Shown in pieces: positions 53,972-64,000 of a DNA stretch of 64,000 bases (its first letter is position 1; each line of letters opens with the position of its first letter). Made by a program: the position numbers and the translations under genes. Source of the DNA: a bacterium (GTDB lineage Bacteria; Pseudomonadota; Gammaproteobacteria; Burkholderiales; Thiobacillaceae); NCBI GenBank assembly GCA_009772925.1, contig WOUQ01000004.1, positions 230,631 through 294,630 of the forward strand, given 5' to 3'. A model generated the notes under the pieces. The model was given only the letters and a program-made list of their open reading frames with translations. It was not told the origin of the DNA and did no database searches.

Positions 53972-55452
53972 GGCGCGTTGCGCCAGGTCTGGTCGTCGCT
54001 GTCGAACAGGCGGGCGGCCTCGGCCGGCCCCCAACTGCCGGCCCGGTAGGTCGGGATGTACTCGCGTTCCACCGCCCAGTGCTTGAGGATGGGGTCGACC
54101 ACGCGCCAGGCCCATTCCACCTCGTCGAAGCGGATGAACAGGGAGCGGTCGCCCTCGATCACGTCGAGCAGCAGGGTTTCGTAGGCGTCCAGGGTCTGTT
54201 CGTCGGTCTTCAGGAAGCTGGCGTTCATCTGCATCACCCGCGTGTCCATGTCCAGGCCCGGCTGCTTGACGTGGATTTCCATGCGCATCGATTCCTCCGG
54301 CTGCAGGGAGAGCAGCACCCAGTTGGGAGCGACCGATTCCAGCGGCGTTTCGCGGAACAACTGCTGCGGCGGATGGCGGAAGCGGATGGCGATGAGCGAA
54401 CTCTGGCGCGCCAGCCGCTTGCCGGTGCGCAGGTAGAAGGGCACGCCGCGCCAGCGCCAGTTGTCGACGTAGAACTTGGCGGCGACGAAGGTTTCGGTGA
54501 CGGAGTTCGGCTCCACGCCGGCCTCCTGCTGGTAGCCGGCGACCTCGACGCCGTCGATGTCGCCGCGCGTGTACTGGGCGCGGATCGCGTGGGCGCGCAC
54601 GGCACCCCTGGCGATCGGCCGGATGGAGCGCAGCACCTTGACCTTCTCGTCGCGCAGGGCGTCCGCCTCCAGGGCGGGCGGCGGTTCCATGGCCACCACG
54701 GTGAGCAGTTGCATCAGGTGGTTCTGCAGCATGTCGCGCAGGGCGCCGGCCCGGTCGTAGTAACCGGCGCGCTGTTCGATGCCGTTCGCCTCCGCCACGG
54801 TGATCTGCACGTGGTCGATGAAGTTGCGGTTCCACAGCGGCTCGATGAGGGTGTTGGCGAAGCGGAACACCAGCAGGTTCTGTACCGTTTCCTTGCCCAG
54901 GAAATGGTCGATGCGAAAGATCTGCTCCTCGTCGAAATGCTGGTGCAGCAGCTGGTTGAGCATGAGGGCCGACTCGATGTCTTCGCCGAACGGCTTTTCC
55001 ACGACGACGCGGTTGAGGCCGCGCGGCTGGTTGAGGCCGACCGCCTCCAGGTTGCGGATCACCGCCGCGAACTCGGCGGGCTTGATGGCCAGGTAGAACA
55101 CCGTGCTGGAACAGGACACACCGCCCTTGCGCAGCAGGCCGTCCAGTTGCCGATAGGAGGCGGCGTCGTTGAGGTCGCCGCGCTGGTAGACGAAGCGCGC
55201 CACGAAGCGCTCCAGGACCGGCTCCTCCAGCATGCCCGCCGCGCGCTCCGCGAGCACGCTGCGCACGTGCTCGCGCCAGCGGGCGGTGTCCCACTCGCGC
55301 CGCGAGAAGGCGACGATGGTGAGCGATTCGGCCAGCCGCGAGGCGGCTTCCAGGCGGTACAGTGCCGGCAGCAGCTTGTTGCTGGCGAGGTTGCCGGTGG
55401 CGCCGAAGATGACGAAGGTGCAGGGCGGCACGCCCCCCGCGCCCGACCTCAT
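53968..55452 (-). CDS. zwf: Glucose-6-phosphate dehydrogenase
   Basis: 494 residues. The coenzyme motif is [19 protein letters not shown] near the N-terminus; RIDHFLGKE holds the substrate-binding and catalytic residues (Asp-His). The start is taken at [10 protein letters not shown] (ATG 55452), which overlaps the gnd stop. The enzyme makes 6-phosphogluconolactone and NADPH and is the first enzyme of the pathway served by this operon. Confidence 0.97.
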   Translation of the reverse strand: MRSGAGGVPPCTFVIFGATGNLASNKLLPALYRLEAASRLAESLTIVAFSRREWDTARWREHVRSVLAERAAGMLEEPVLERFVARFVYQRGDLNDAASYRQLDGLLRKGGVSCSSTVFYLAIKPAEFAAVIRNLEAVGLNQPRGLNRVVVEKPFGEDIESALMLNQLLHQHFDEEQIFRIDHFLGKETVQNLLVFRFANTLIEPLWNRNFIDHVQITVAEANGIEQRAGYYDRAGALRDMLQNHLMQLLTVVAMEPPPALEADALRDEKVKVLRSIRPIARGAVRAHAIRAQYTRGDIDGVEVAGYQQEAGVEPNSVTETFVAAKFYVDNWRWRGVPFYLRTGKRLARQSSLIAIRFRHPPQQLFRETPLESVAPNWVLLSLQPEESMRMEIHVKQPGLDMDTRVMQMNASFLKTDEQTLDAYETLLLDVIEGDRSLFIRFDEVEWAWRVVDPILKHWAVEREYIPTYRAGSWGPAEAARLFDSDDQTWRNAP

Positions 55453-56363
55453 GCCTCGCTCCCCTTCACCGCGTGGCCGCCGAAACCCTGGCGCATCATG
55501 GCCAGCAGCTTGGCCGCGTAGTCGTTGCCGCCCTGGCTGGCGAAACGCATCATCAGCGCCAGCGACATCACCGGCGCCGGGATGCCCTGTTCCACCGCGT
55601 CCAGGGCGGTCCAGCGGCCCTCGCCGGAATCGGCGACAAAGGCTTCGATCGCCGCGAGGTCGGCATCCCGCGCCAGGGCGTCGGCGCTGAGGTCCAGCAG
55701 CCAGGAGCGCACCACGCTGCCGTGCCGCCACAGTTCGGCGATGGCGGCCACGTCGAGGTCGAAGCCGGGCTTTTGCCGCATGAGGGCGAAGCCCTCGGCG
55801 AAGGCCTGCATCATGCCGTACTCGATGCCGTTGTGGACCATCTTGACGTAGTGGCCGGAGCCCACCGGGCCGGTGTGCAGCCAGCCGCGGCCGGGCGCCG
55901 GCGCCAGGGCGTCGAGCCAGGGACGCAGGCGCGCCGCCGCCTCCTCGCCGCCGCCGAGCATGATGCAGTAGCCGTTCTCCAGCCCCCAAACGCCGCCCGA
56001 CACGCCGGCGTCGGCGAAGTCGATGCCGTGCGCGGCCAGCGCCGCCGCGCGCGGCGCGTCGTCCTTGTAGTGGCCGTTGGCGCCGTCGACCACCAGGTCG
56101 CCGGGCGCCAGCAGCGGCGCCAGCGTCTCCAGCGCCGTCCGCGTGGCCTCACCCGCCGGCAGCATCAGCCAGACGATGCGCGGCACCTCGAGCGCGGCCA
56201 CCAGATCGGCCAGGCTGGCGCAGGCGAGATGGCCGGTTTCCGCCGCCAGCGCCATGCTCACGGCCTGGCTGCGGTTATGGATGGCGATGCGATGTCCCTG
56301 GCGGGCCAGTCGTCGCGCCATGTTGCCGCCCATGCGGCCGAGTCCGACGATACCGAATTCCAT
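55449..56363 (-). CDS. gnd: 6-phosphogluconate dehydrogenase, short NAD-type (GndA-like)
   Basis: 304 residues, much shorter than the 468-residue E. coli Gnd. The N-terminus [24 protein letters not shown] binds the dinucleotide; [17 protein letters not shown] and [21 protein letters not shown] carry the substrate-binding and catalytic Lys-Asn residues. The short class is often NAD-dependent (decarboxylating). It heads the gnd-zwf-pgl operon. The start at 56363 is a conserved M. Confidence 0.93.
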   Translation of the reverse strand: MEFGIVGLGRMGGNMARRLARQGHRIAIHNRSQAVSMALAAETGHLACASLADLVAALEVPRIVWLMLPAGEATRTALETLAPLLAPGDLVVDGANGHYKDDAPRAAALAAHGIDFADAGVSGGVWGLENGYCIMLGGGEEAAARLRPWLDALAPAPGRGWLHTGPVGSGHYVKMVHNGIEYGMMQAFAEGFALMRQKPGFDLDVAAIAELWRHGSVVRSWLLDLSADALARDADLAAIEAFVADSGEGRWTALDAVEQGIPAPVMSLALMMRFASQGGNDYAAKLLAMMRQGFGGHAVKGSEA

Positions 56364-56636
56364 GCTGTGTCCCCGTTGAAAAAGTCGCCATGGCCCCCGC
56401 GTGAGCGCACAGCCGATGTGCTGCGAGCGGTCTTGGCCAAGGTTGCACGCATGGGCCCGGCAGCGCAATCGTCGTTCGCTGTGAGTGGGCAACCGGCTTT
56501 AACGTGAAAGTCGCGTCAGCGACTCTCGAAGCTCCCCTCTCCCTCGGGGAGCGGGGCGGGGGGTGAGGGAAACGGACATGACTTTTATGCCCTTCAGGGT
56601 ATTCATGTTTCGGGGCGTCTTACAAAGTCATGTCCG
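56364..56636. repeat. Intergenic gap with two palindromic elements
   Basis: From 56508 a mosaic repeat starts (AGTCGCG...GCGACTCTCGAAGCTCCCC), containing CTCCCCTCTCCCTCGGGGAG and GGGTGAGGGAAAC; it is a short relative of the composite element at 21411. Directly after it, AACGGACATGACTTT (56571-56585) and AAAGTCATGTCCGTT (56624-56638) form a perfect 15-base inverted repeat. No gene is seen. Confidence 0.75.
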
Positions 56637-57338
56637 TTAGGTTTCCTCGCTGTCCTTGCCGGGCAGGCTGAACACCGGCAGGGTCAGGTTCCAGGCGATG
56701 GCGGCCAGGCGCAAGGCGGCGATGGCGGACATGCCGAGCAGGGCGGCGATGTCGCGGTCGAGGACTTCGCGCAGCAGGAGGTAGACGACGATGCCAGCGA
56801 TGGCGGCGGAGGCGTACATGCGTCCGCGCCGCAGGATGAGGGGGATTTCGGCGCACAGCACGTCGCGCAACAGACCGCCGGCAACGCCGGTGGCGGTACC
56901 CATGATCACCGCGACGATACCGCCATGGCCCAGGTGTTCCGCGATCTGCGCGCCGCTGATGCTGAACAGCGCGAGACCCAGGGCGTCGGCATAGAGGATC
57001 AACCGTTCCGGCGGGTGGCGGTGGCGCGCGTAGAGCATGGTCAGCAAGGCCGCCGCCAGGCAGACATAGAGATAGGTCGGATCGGCGATCCAGAACACGG
57101 TGCGGTCCAGCAGCAGGTCGCGCAGGGTGCCGCCGCCCACCGCGGTGACCGTGGCAATCACCACCACGCCGATCAGGTCCAGGCTGCGCCGCCCGGCGGC
57201 CAGCGCACCGCTCACCGCGAAGACCGCCACCCCGAGCAACTCGGCGGCATGCAGCAGCAGGGGCAGGGTCGTGGTCGGCGGCAAGGGGGTGGGCTCCGGA
57301 GAACGCGGCAAGCATGGACGCGGCTTCAGGGTCTTCAT
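56637..57338 (-). CDS. UPF0126/TRIC-type membrane protein
   Basis: 233 residues starting [10 protein letters not shown]. Two repeats of three membrane helices ([46 protein letters not shown], then [22 protein letters not shown]...[16 protein letters not shown]) are the duplicated UPF0126 motif, with GGGTLRD and GGLLRD. The family is related to eukaryotic TRIC cation channels and YadS/YicG proteins; transport of small cations or glycine has been proposed. The last codons and the stop overlap an inverted repeat. Confidence 0.9.
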   Translation of the reverse strand: MKTLKPRPCLPRSPEPTPLPPTTTLPLLLHAAELLGVAVFAVSGALAAGRRSLDLIGVVVIATVTAVGGGTLRDLLLDRTVFWIADPTYLYVCLAAALLTMLYARHRHPPERLILYADALGLALFSISGAQIAEHLGHGGIVAVIMGTATGVAGGLLRDVLCAEIPLILRRGRMYASAAIAGIVVYLLLREVLDRDIAALLGMSAIAALRLAAIAWNLTLPVFSLPGKDSEET

Positions 57339-57402
57339 TATCCCCCGCGTGGGGCGAATGATTTGCGGATAGCGGGCATCGGTCCAGGCCAATGCCCCGC
57401 AA

Positions 57403-61041
<3,639 letters not shown>

Positions 61042-61066
61042 GGCCGGGACGGGGGCTGCGCGGGGA

Positions 61067-61906
61067 TCAGAGCCCGGACTCATCCAGCATGTTCTGGGCA
61101 TCCTTCATCAGTTCGTCGCGCTGCTCCTCGTCCAGCATCAGATGGCCCAGCACGCTGGCGCCGCGTTTTTCCCATTCGGAGCCGGCCGACAGCCTGGAAA
61201 CCGAGCTTTCGATGTGCTCCGCCAGCAGCGCAAGAGCGACCAGGTTGAGCGATTCGGATGGCAGATGGGAGCTGAAGATATCGAGGTCGTGATGCTGGCC
61301 GATGGCCATGCGCAGGTGTTCCGGCAACTGCCAGCCCTTGGCCAGCAGGGCGCCCACCACCGCGTGGTTGGTGCCGAGCTCGGCGTCCTCGACATCCGTG
61401 AAGCTGCGATCGTTTTCGGAGTTCGCCTTGCGCAGCACGTCCTTGTAGTGAGGGAAACGACGCATGAGCAAGGGGATTCCGGCGTTGTGGAAGAGACCGA
61501 AGAGGTGCGCATCCTCCTTGGCGGCGCAGCCGAGCGCTTGCGCCAGATAGGCGGACACCAGGGCGGTGCGCGCCGCCTCGTCCCAGAAGCGATCCAGCCC
61601 CTGGGCGGGCACGGTGTTGCGCAGGGAGAGGCTCATCACCAGGGCGCCGATGTTCTTCATGCCGAGCATGTTGACGCCGTGTTCGATCGAGGTGACCTGC
61701 CGACGCAGTCCGAAGAAAGGCGAGTTGACCGTTTTCAGCACCGCGGCGGCCAGGCTCACGTCGGTGGAAATGAGCTGGGTGATGCGGCGCAGGTCGGGTT
61801 CATCCTTGCCGCGTTCCTCCAGCACCGCGTTGACGATGGCGGGGCGGGGCGGTATGGCCACGCTGGCGATGATTTTTTCGGCTTCCGCCGTGGTGAGGTT
61901 GGCCAT
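61067..61906 (-). CDS. HDOD-domain regulatory protein
   Basis: 279 residues starting [15 protein letters not shown]. The HDOD domain is seen in [65 protein letters not shown] and later [17 protein letters not shown] and [22 protein letters not shown] proteins lack full HD phosphohydrolase activity and mostly act as signalling scaffolds, for example in chemotaxis, motility or stress. Here it has no extra output domain. The dapD reading frame overlaps its first 107 bases. Confidence 0.9.
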   Translation of the reverse strand: MANLTTAEAEKIIASVAIPPRPAIVNAVLEERGKDEPDLRRITQLISTDVSLAAAVLKTVNSPFFGLRRQVTSIEHGVNMLGMKNIGALVMSLSLRNTVPAQGLDRFWDEAARTALVSAYLAQALGCAAKEDAHLFGLFHNAGIPLLMRRFPHYKDVLRKANSENDRSFTDVEDAELGTNHAVVGALLAKGWQLPEHLRMAIGQHHDLDIFSSHLPSESLNLVALALLAEHIESSVSRLSAGSEWEKRGASVLGHLMLDEEQRDELMKDAQNMLDESGL

Positions 61907-62792
61907 GATGCTCGGAATGGGTGACGAGATGGGTGGGGACGGGGCGCCGGCGAAAGATACGCCGGCGCCCGGTGCCACGCAGCAGTTCGTTGATGCCCAC
62001 CTTGGACAGGGTCTTCTCGTCCACTTTCTTGACGATGACCGCGCAATACAGGCTGTACTTGCCGTCCGCGGAGGGCAGGTTGCCGCTCACCACCACGGAG
62101 CCGGCGGGCACCCGGCCGTAGTGCACCTGGCCGGTCTCGCGGTCGTAGATGCGGGTGCTCTGGCCGATGTACACGCCCATGGAGATGACGCAGTTGTCCT
62201 CCACCACGACGCCTTCCACCACTTCCGAGCGGGCGCCGACGAAGCAGTTGTCGCCGATGATGGTGGGACCGGCTTGCACCGGTTCCAGCACGCCGCCGAT
62301 GCCGACGCCGCCGGACAGGTGCACGTTCTTGCCGATCTGCGCGCAGGAACCGACGGTGGCCCAGGTATCGACCATGGTGCCTTCGTCGACATAGGCGCCG
62401 ATGTTGACGTAGGAAGGCATCAGCACGACGTTGCGGGCGATGTAGGAGCCCTTGCGCGCGGCGGCGGGCGGCACCACGCGGAAGCCACCTTCGCGGAAGT
62501 CGCGGCTGTTGTAGTCGGCGAACTTGGAGGGCACCTTGTCGTAGTAGTTGGTGAAGCCACCCTTGATGAAGAAGTTGTCCTCCATGCGGAAGGACAGCAG
62601 CACCGCCTTCTTGATCCACTGGTGGGTGACCCAGGTCTGTCCCTCGCTGCGTTCGGCGACGCGCAATTCGCCCTTGTCCAGCAGATCGATGACGGCCATG
62701 ACCGCATCCTTGACCTTGGGCTCCACATTACGCGGGGTGATGTCGGCGCGGCGCTCGAAGGCTTCCTCGATGATGGCTTGCAGTTCTTTCAT
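61800..62792 (-). CDS. dapD: 2,3,4,5-tetrahydropyridine-2,6-dicarboxylate N-succinyltransferase with C-terminal extension
   Basis: Residues 1-273 are a normal DapD: an N-terminal helical domain ([15 protein letters not shown]), the left-handed beta-helix of hexapeptide repeats ([32 protein letters not shown]) and the C-terminal [18 protein letters not shown]. The enzyme makes N-succinyl-2-amino-6-ketopimelate for lysine and peptidoglycan. After ELLRG there is no stop: the frame runs on for about 57 Arg/His-rich codons, through a hairpin and 107 bases into the HDOD gene. All three frames are open there. A lost stop codon, a sequencing error or a real extension are possible. Confidence 0.9.
   Translation of the reverse strand: MKELQAIIEEAFERRADITPRNVEPKVKDAVMAVIDLLDKGELRVAERSEGQTWVTHQWIKKAVLLSFRMEDNFFIKGGFTNYYDKVPSKFADYNSRDFREGGFRVVPPAAARKGSYIARNVVLMPSYVNIGAYVDEGTMVDTWATVGSCAQIGKNVHLSGGVGIGGVLEPVQAGPTIIGDNCFVGARSEVVEGVVVEDNCVISMGVYIGQSTRIYDRETGQVHYGRVPAGSVVVSGNLPSADGKYSLYCAVIVKKVDEKTLSKVGINELLRGTGRRRIFRRRPVPTHLVTHSEHHGQPHHGGSRKNHRQRGHTAPPRHRQRGAGGTRQG
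61942..61970. terminator. Strong hairpin at the end of dapD (possible former terminator)
   Basis: GGGCGCCGGCG (61942-61952) and CGCCGGCGCCC (61960-61970) form an 11-base perfect stem with an AAAGATA loop (TATCTTT on the minus strand). It lies where dapD normally ends, but there is no U-tract on either side, and the dapD frame reads through it. Confidence 0.5.
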
Positions 62793-62820
62793 GAAAATTT
62801 CCTTTAACAAATATGTGTAA

Positions 62821-63117
62821 CTACTCGATCCTACAGAAGGTTCTGGGTGAGGACATGGCATGCACGCCCTTCACGTCGGGATGCGCGCGCAAGCTATCCA
62901 CCACCCGCATGTGATCCGCATCGTTCACCGTGACGCCAAACAGGATTTCCACCGTGCCGTCCTCCAGCGCCTTGGCGTGCAGGATTTCCAGGGATTCCCT
63001 GGCGAGGACGGTTTGCAGGGCTACGCCGGCCTTGCCCTGGTCGGCCTGGCAGGAGAGGGCGCTGGCCAGCAGCAGGGCGCCGAATACCCCGAAGGGCATA
63101 AATGCCGCGCGCTTCAT
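62821..63117 (-). CDS. Small predicted lipoprotein between dapC and dapD
   Basis: 98 residues starting [27 protein letters not shown]. The ALSC before Cys23 could be a lipobox. The mature part ([59 protein letters not shown]) has an alternating helix/strand look, similar in length to small ACT-like domains. I do not recognise it. Its start overlaps the dapC stop (ATGA), so it is coupled to dapC, and it ends 28 bases before dapD. Confidence 0.65.
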   Translation of the reverse strand: MKRAAFMPFGVFGALLLASALSCQADQGKAGVALQTVLARESLEILHAKALEDGTVEILFGVTVNDADHMRVVDSLRAHPDVKGVHAMSSPRTFCRIE

Positions 63118-64000
63118 GCCGACCCCGCGCCGAAATCGGCGATGCGGCGCGCCGCTTGCAGGGTCGGCTCGAGGGCGTCGACCAGGGCGATGCGGATGAA
63201 GCCGCGGCCTGGGTTGACGCCGCGCGCTTCGCGCGCCAGGAAGCTGCCGGGCAGCACGGTGACGTGCTGTTGACGATACAGCTCGCGCGCATAGTGGGCA
63301 TCGTCGCCGCCCGGCACCTTGGCCCACAGGTAGAAGGCGGCGTCCGGCGCCGTGAAGTCGAGGACACCGCTCAGGACGGGCATGACGGCGGCGAATTTTT
63401 CCCGGTACTGGCGCCGGTTCTCGCGCACGTGCGTCTCGTCCCGCCAGGCGGCGGCGGAGGCTGCCTGCACCGCCGGGTTCATGGCGGAGCCGTGGTAGGT
63501 GCGGTACAGCAGGAATTGCCGAATGAGTTCCGCGTCGCCGGCGACGAAGCCGGAGCGCAGGCCCGGCACGTTGGAGCGCTTCGACAAGCTGTTGAACACC
63601 ACCAGCCGTTCCAGGCCCCGGCCCAGTTGCTTCGCGGCGGTCAAGGCGCCCAGGGGCGGCGCGTCCTCGTCGAAGTAGATCTCGGAGTAACACTCGTCGG
63701 CGGCGATGGCGAAGCCGTGGCGGTCGGCCAGTTCGAACACCGTCTGCCACTCGTCCAGGGCCATGACCTTGCCGGTGGGATTGCCGGGGGAGCAGACGTA
63801 GAGCAGGTGGGTGTCCGCCCACAGGTCTTCCGGCACCGCGCCCAAGTCCATGTGGAAGCCGTTGTCCGGCAGGGTGTTGAGGAAGTAGGGCTTGGCGCCG
63901 GCGAGCAGGGCGGCGCCTTCGTAGATCTGGTAGAAGGGGTTGGGCGACACCACCCGCTTGACGTGCTTGCCGGGGTCGATGACCGCCTGGGCGAAGGCGA
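63114..64000 (-). CDS. dapC: Succinyldiaminopimelate aminotransferase (partial)
   Basis: The 5' end lies beyond the window; 295 codons are present. The PLP-binding lysine is in VVFNSLSKRSNVPGLRSGF, with the conserved CSPGNPTGKVMALDEW, and DECYSEIYFDE, of fold-type I aminotransferases. The C-terminal phrase FIRIALVDALEPTLQAARRIADF is usual in DapC of betaproteobacteria. It converts N-succinyl-2-amino-6-ketopimelate to N-succinyl-diaminopimelate, the step after DapD, and both genes run on this strand. Confidence 0.88.
   Translation of the reverse strand, partial: AFAQAVIDPGKHVKRVVSPNPFYQIYEGAALLAGAKPYFLNTLPDNGFHMDLGAVPEDLWADTHLLYVCSPGNPTGKVMALDEWQTVFELADRHGFAIAADECYSEIYFDEDAPPLGALTAAKQLGRGLERLVVFNSLSKRSNVPGLRSGFVAGDAELIRQFLLYRTYHGSAMNPAVQAASAAAWRDETHVRENRRQYREKFAAVMPVLSGVLDFTAPDAAFYLWAKVPGGDDAHYARELYRQQHVTVLPGSFLAREARGVNPGRGFIRIALVDALEPTLQAARRIADFGAGSA

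Overview
The window looks like chromosome from a GC-rich proteobacterium, most likely a betaproteobacterium of the Rhodocyclales/Nitrosomonadales kind. The evidence is the prfB(frameshift)-lysS pair, a class III polyhydroxyalkanoate (PHA) synthase next to phaA, phaB, phaR and a phasin, dapC/dapD, a Rof-type Rho regulator and sigma-32-type heat-shock promoters. The lineage is inferred from gene content only. No rRNA, CRISPR array, intact insertion sequence or prophage was recognised; there is one tRNA.

Layout. 1-3.1 kb (minus): MoxR ATPase, dienelactone hydrolase, DUF58 protein and the start of a TgpA-like protein. 3.7-10.4 kb (plus): a visibly less GC-rich island with a tightly overlapping four-gene SMC operon of the Wadjet/MksBEFG type in the order SMC-KITE-kleisin-Toprim nuclease, then a small membrane protein. 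10.4-11.6 kb: an AAA/DUF4143 ATPase behind nested palindromes. 11.7-14.3 kb (minus): lysS and prfB. 14.4-16.7 kb: two Hsp20 genes divergent from cbpA-cbpM, with back-to-back sigma-32-like promoters. 16.7-17.3 kb: a HepT/MntA toxin-antitoxin pair. 17.7-24.9 kb (plus): a DegP-like protease, then a membrane/redox operon (FtsX-type ABC transporter, membrane protein, TlpA-like lipoprotein, TauE/SafE-like protein, two NosL-like proteins). 24.9-27 kb (minus): a GST and gltX. 27.1-29.4 kb (plus): tRNA-Val, HAD phosphatase, Rieske protein, S49 protease and rof. 29.5-34.8 kb: the PHA locus, with candidate PhaR operators. 34.9-42.5 kb (minus): a type I restriction-modification locus (hsdM, hsdS, fic, hsdR) with paired 26-bp palindromes upstream of fic. 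42.6-46.2 kb: a beta-CASP nuclease, a MlaF-like ATPase and a PatB-type lyase. 46.2-50.5 kb: grpE, dnaK, a four-helix-bundle cassette between exact inverted repeats, and dnaJ. 50.9-52.7 kb: a rhodanese lipoprotein and an E2 acyltransferase with no visible subunit-binding domain. 53-56.4 kb (minus): gnd-zwf-pgl. 56.6-64 kb (minus): a UPF0126 protein, a 5-oxoprolinase, an HDOD protein, dapD with an extended C-terminus, a small lipoprotein and dapC (cut by the window end).

Two signals cut across the whole window. First, GC-rich palindromic repeats (core CCCCTCTCCC-type arms) occur at about nine places. Several are read in frame inside hsdR, hsdM (three copies) and the 5-oxoprolinase (two copies), adding Pro/Gly-rich peptides. 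Second, foreign-looking defence or selfish modules sit between housekeeping genes: the SMC operon, the restriction locus with Fic, HepT/MntA and the dnaK-dnaJ cassette. The SMC operon with its accessory small gene, and the dnaK-dnaJ cassette, are the strongest candidates for something new.
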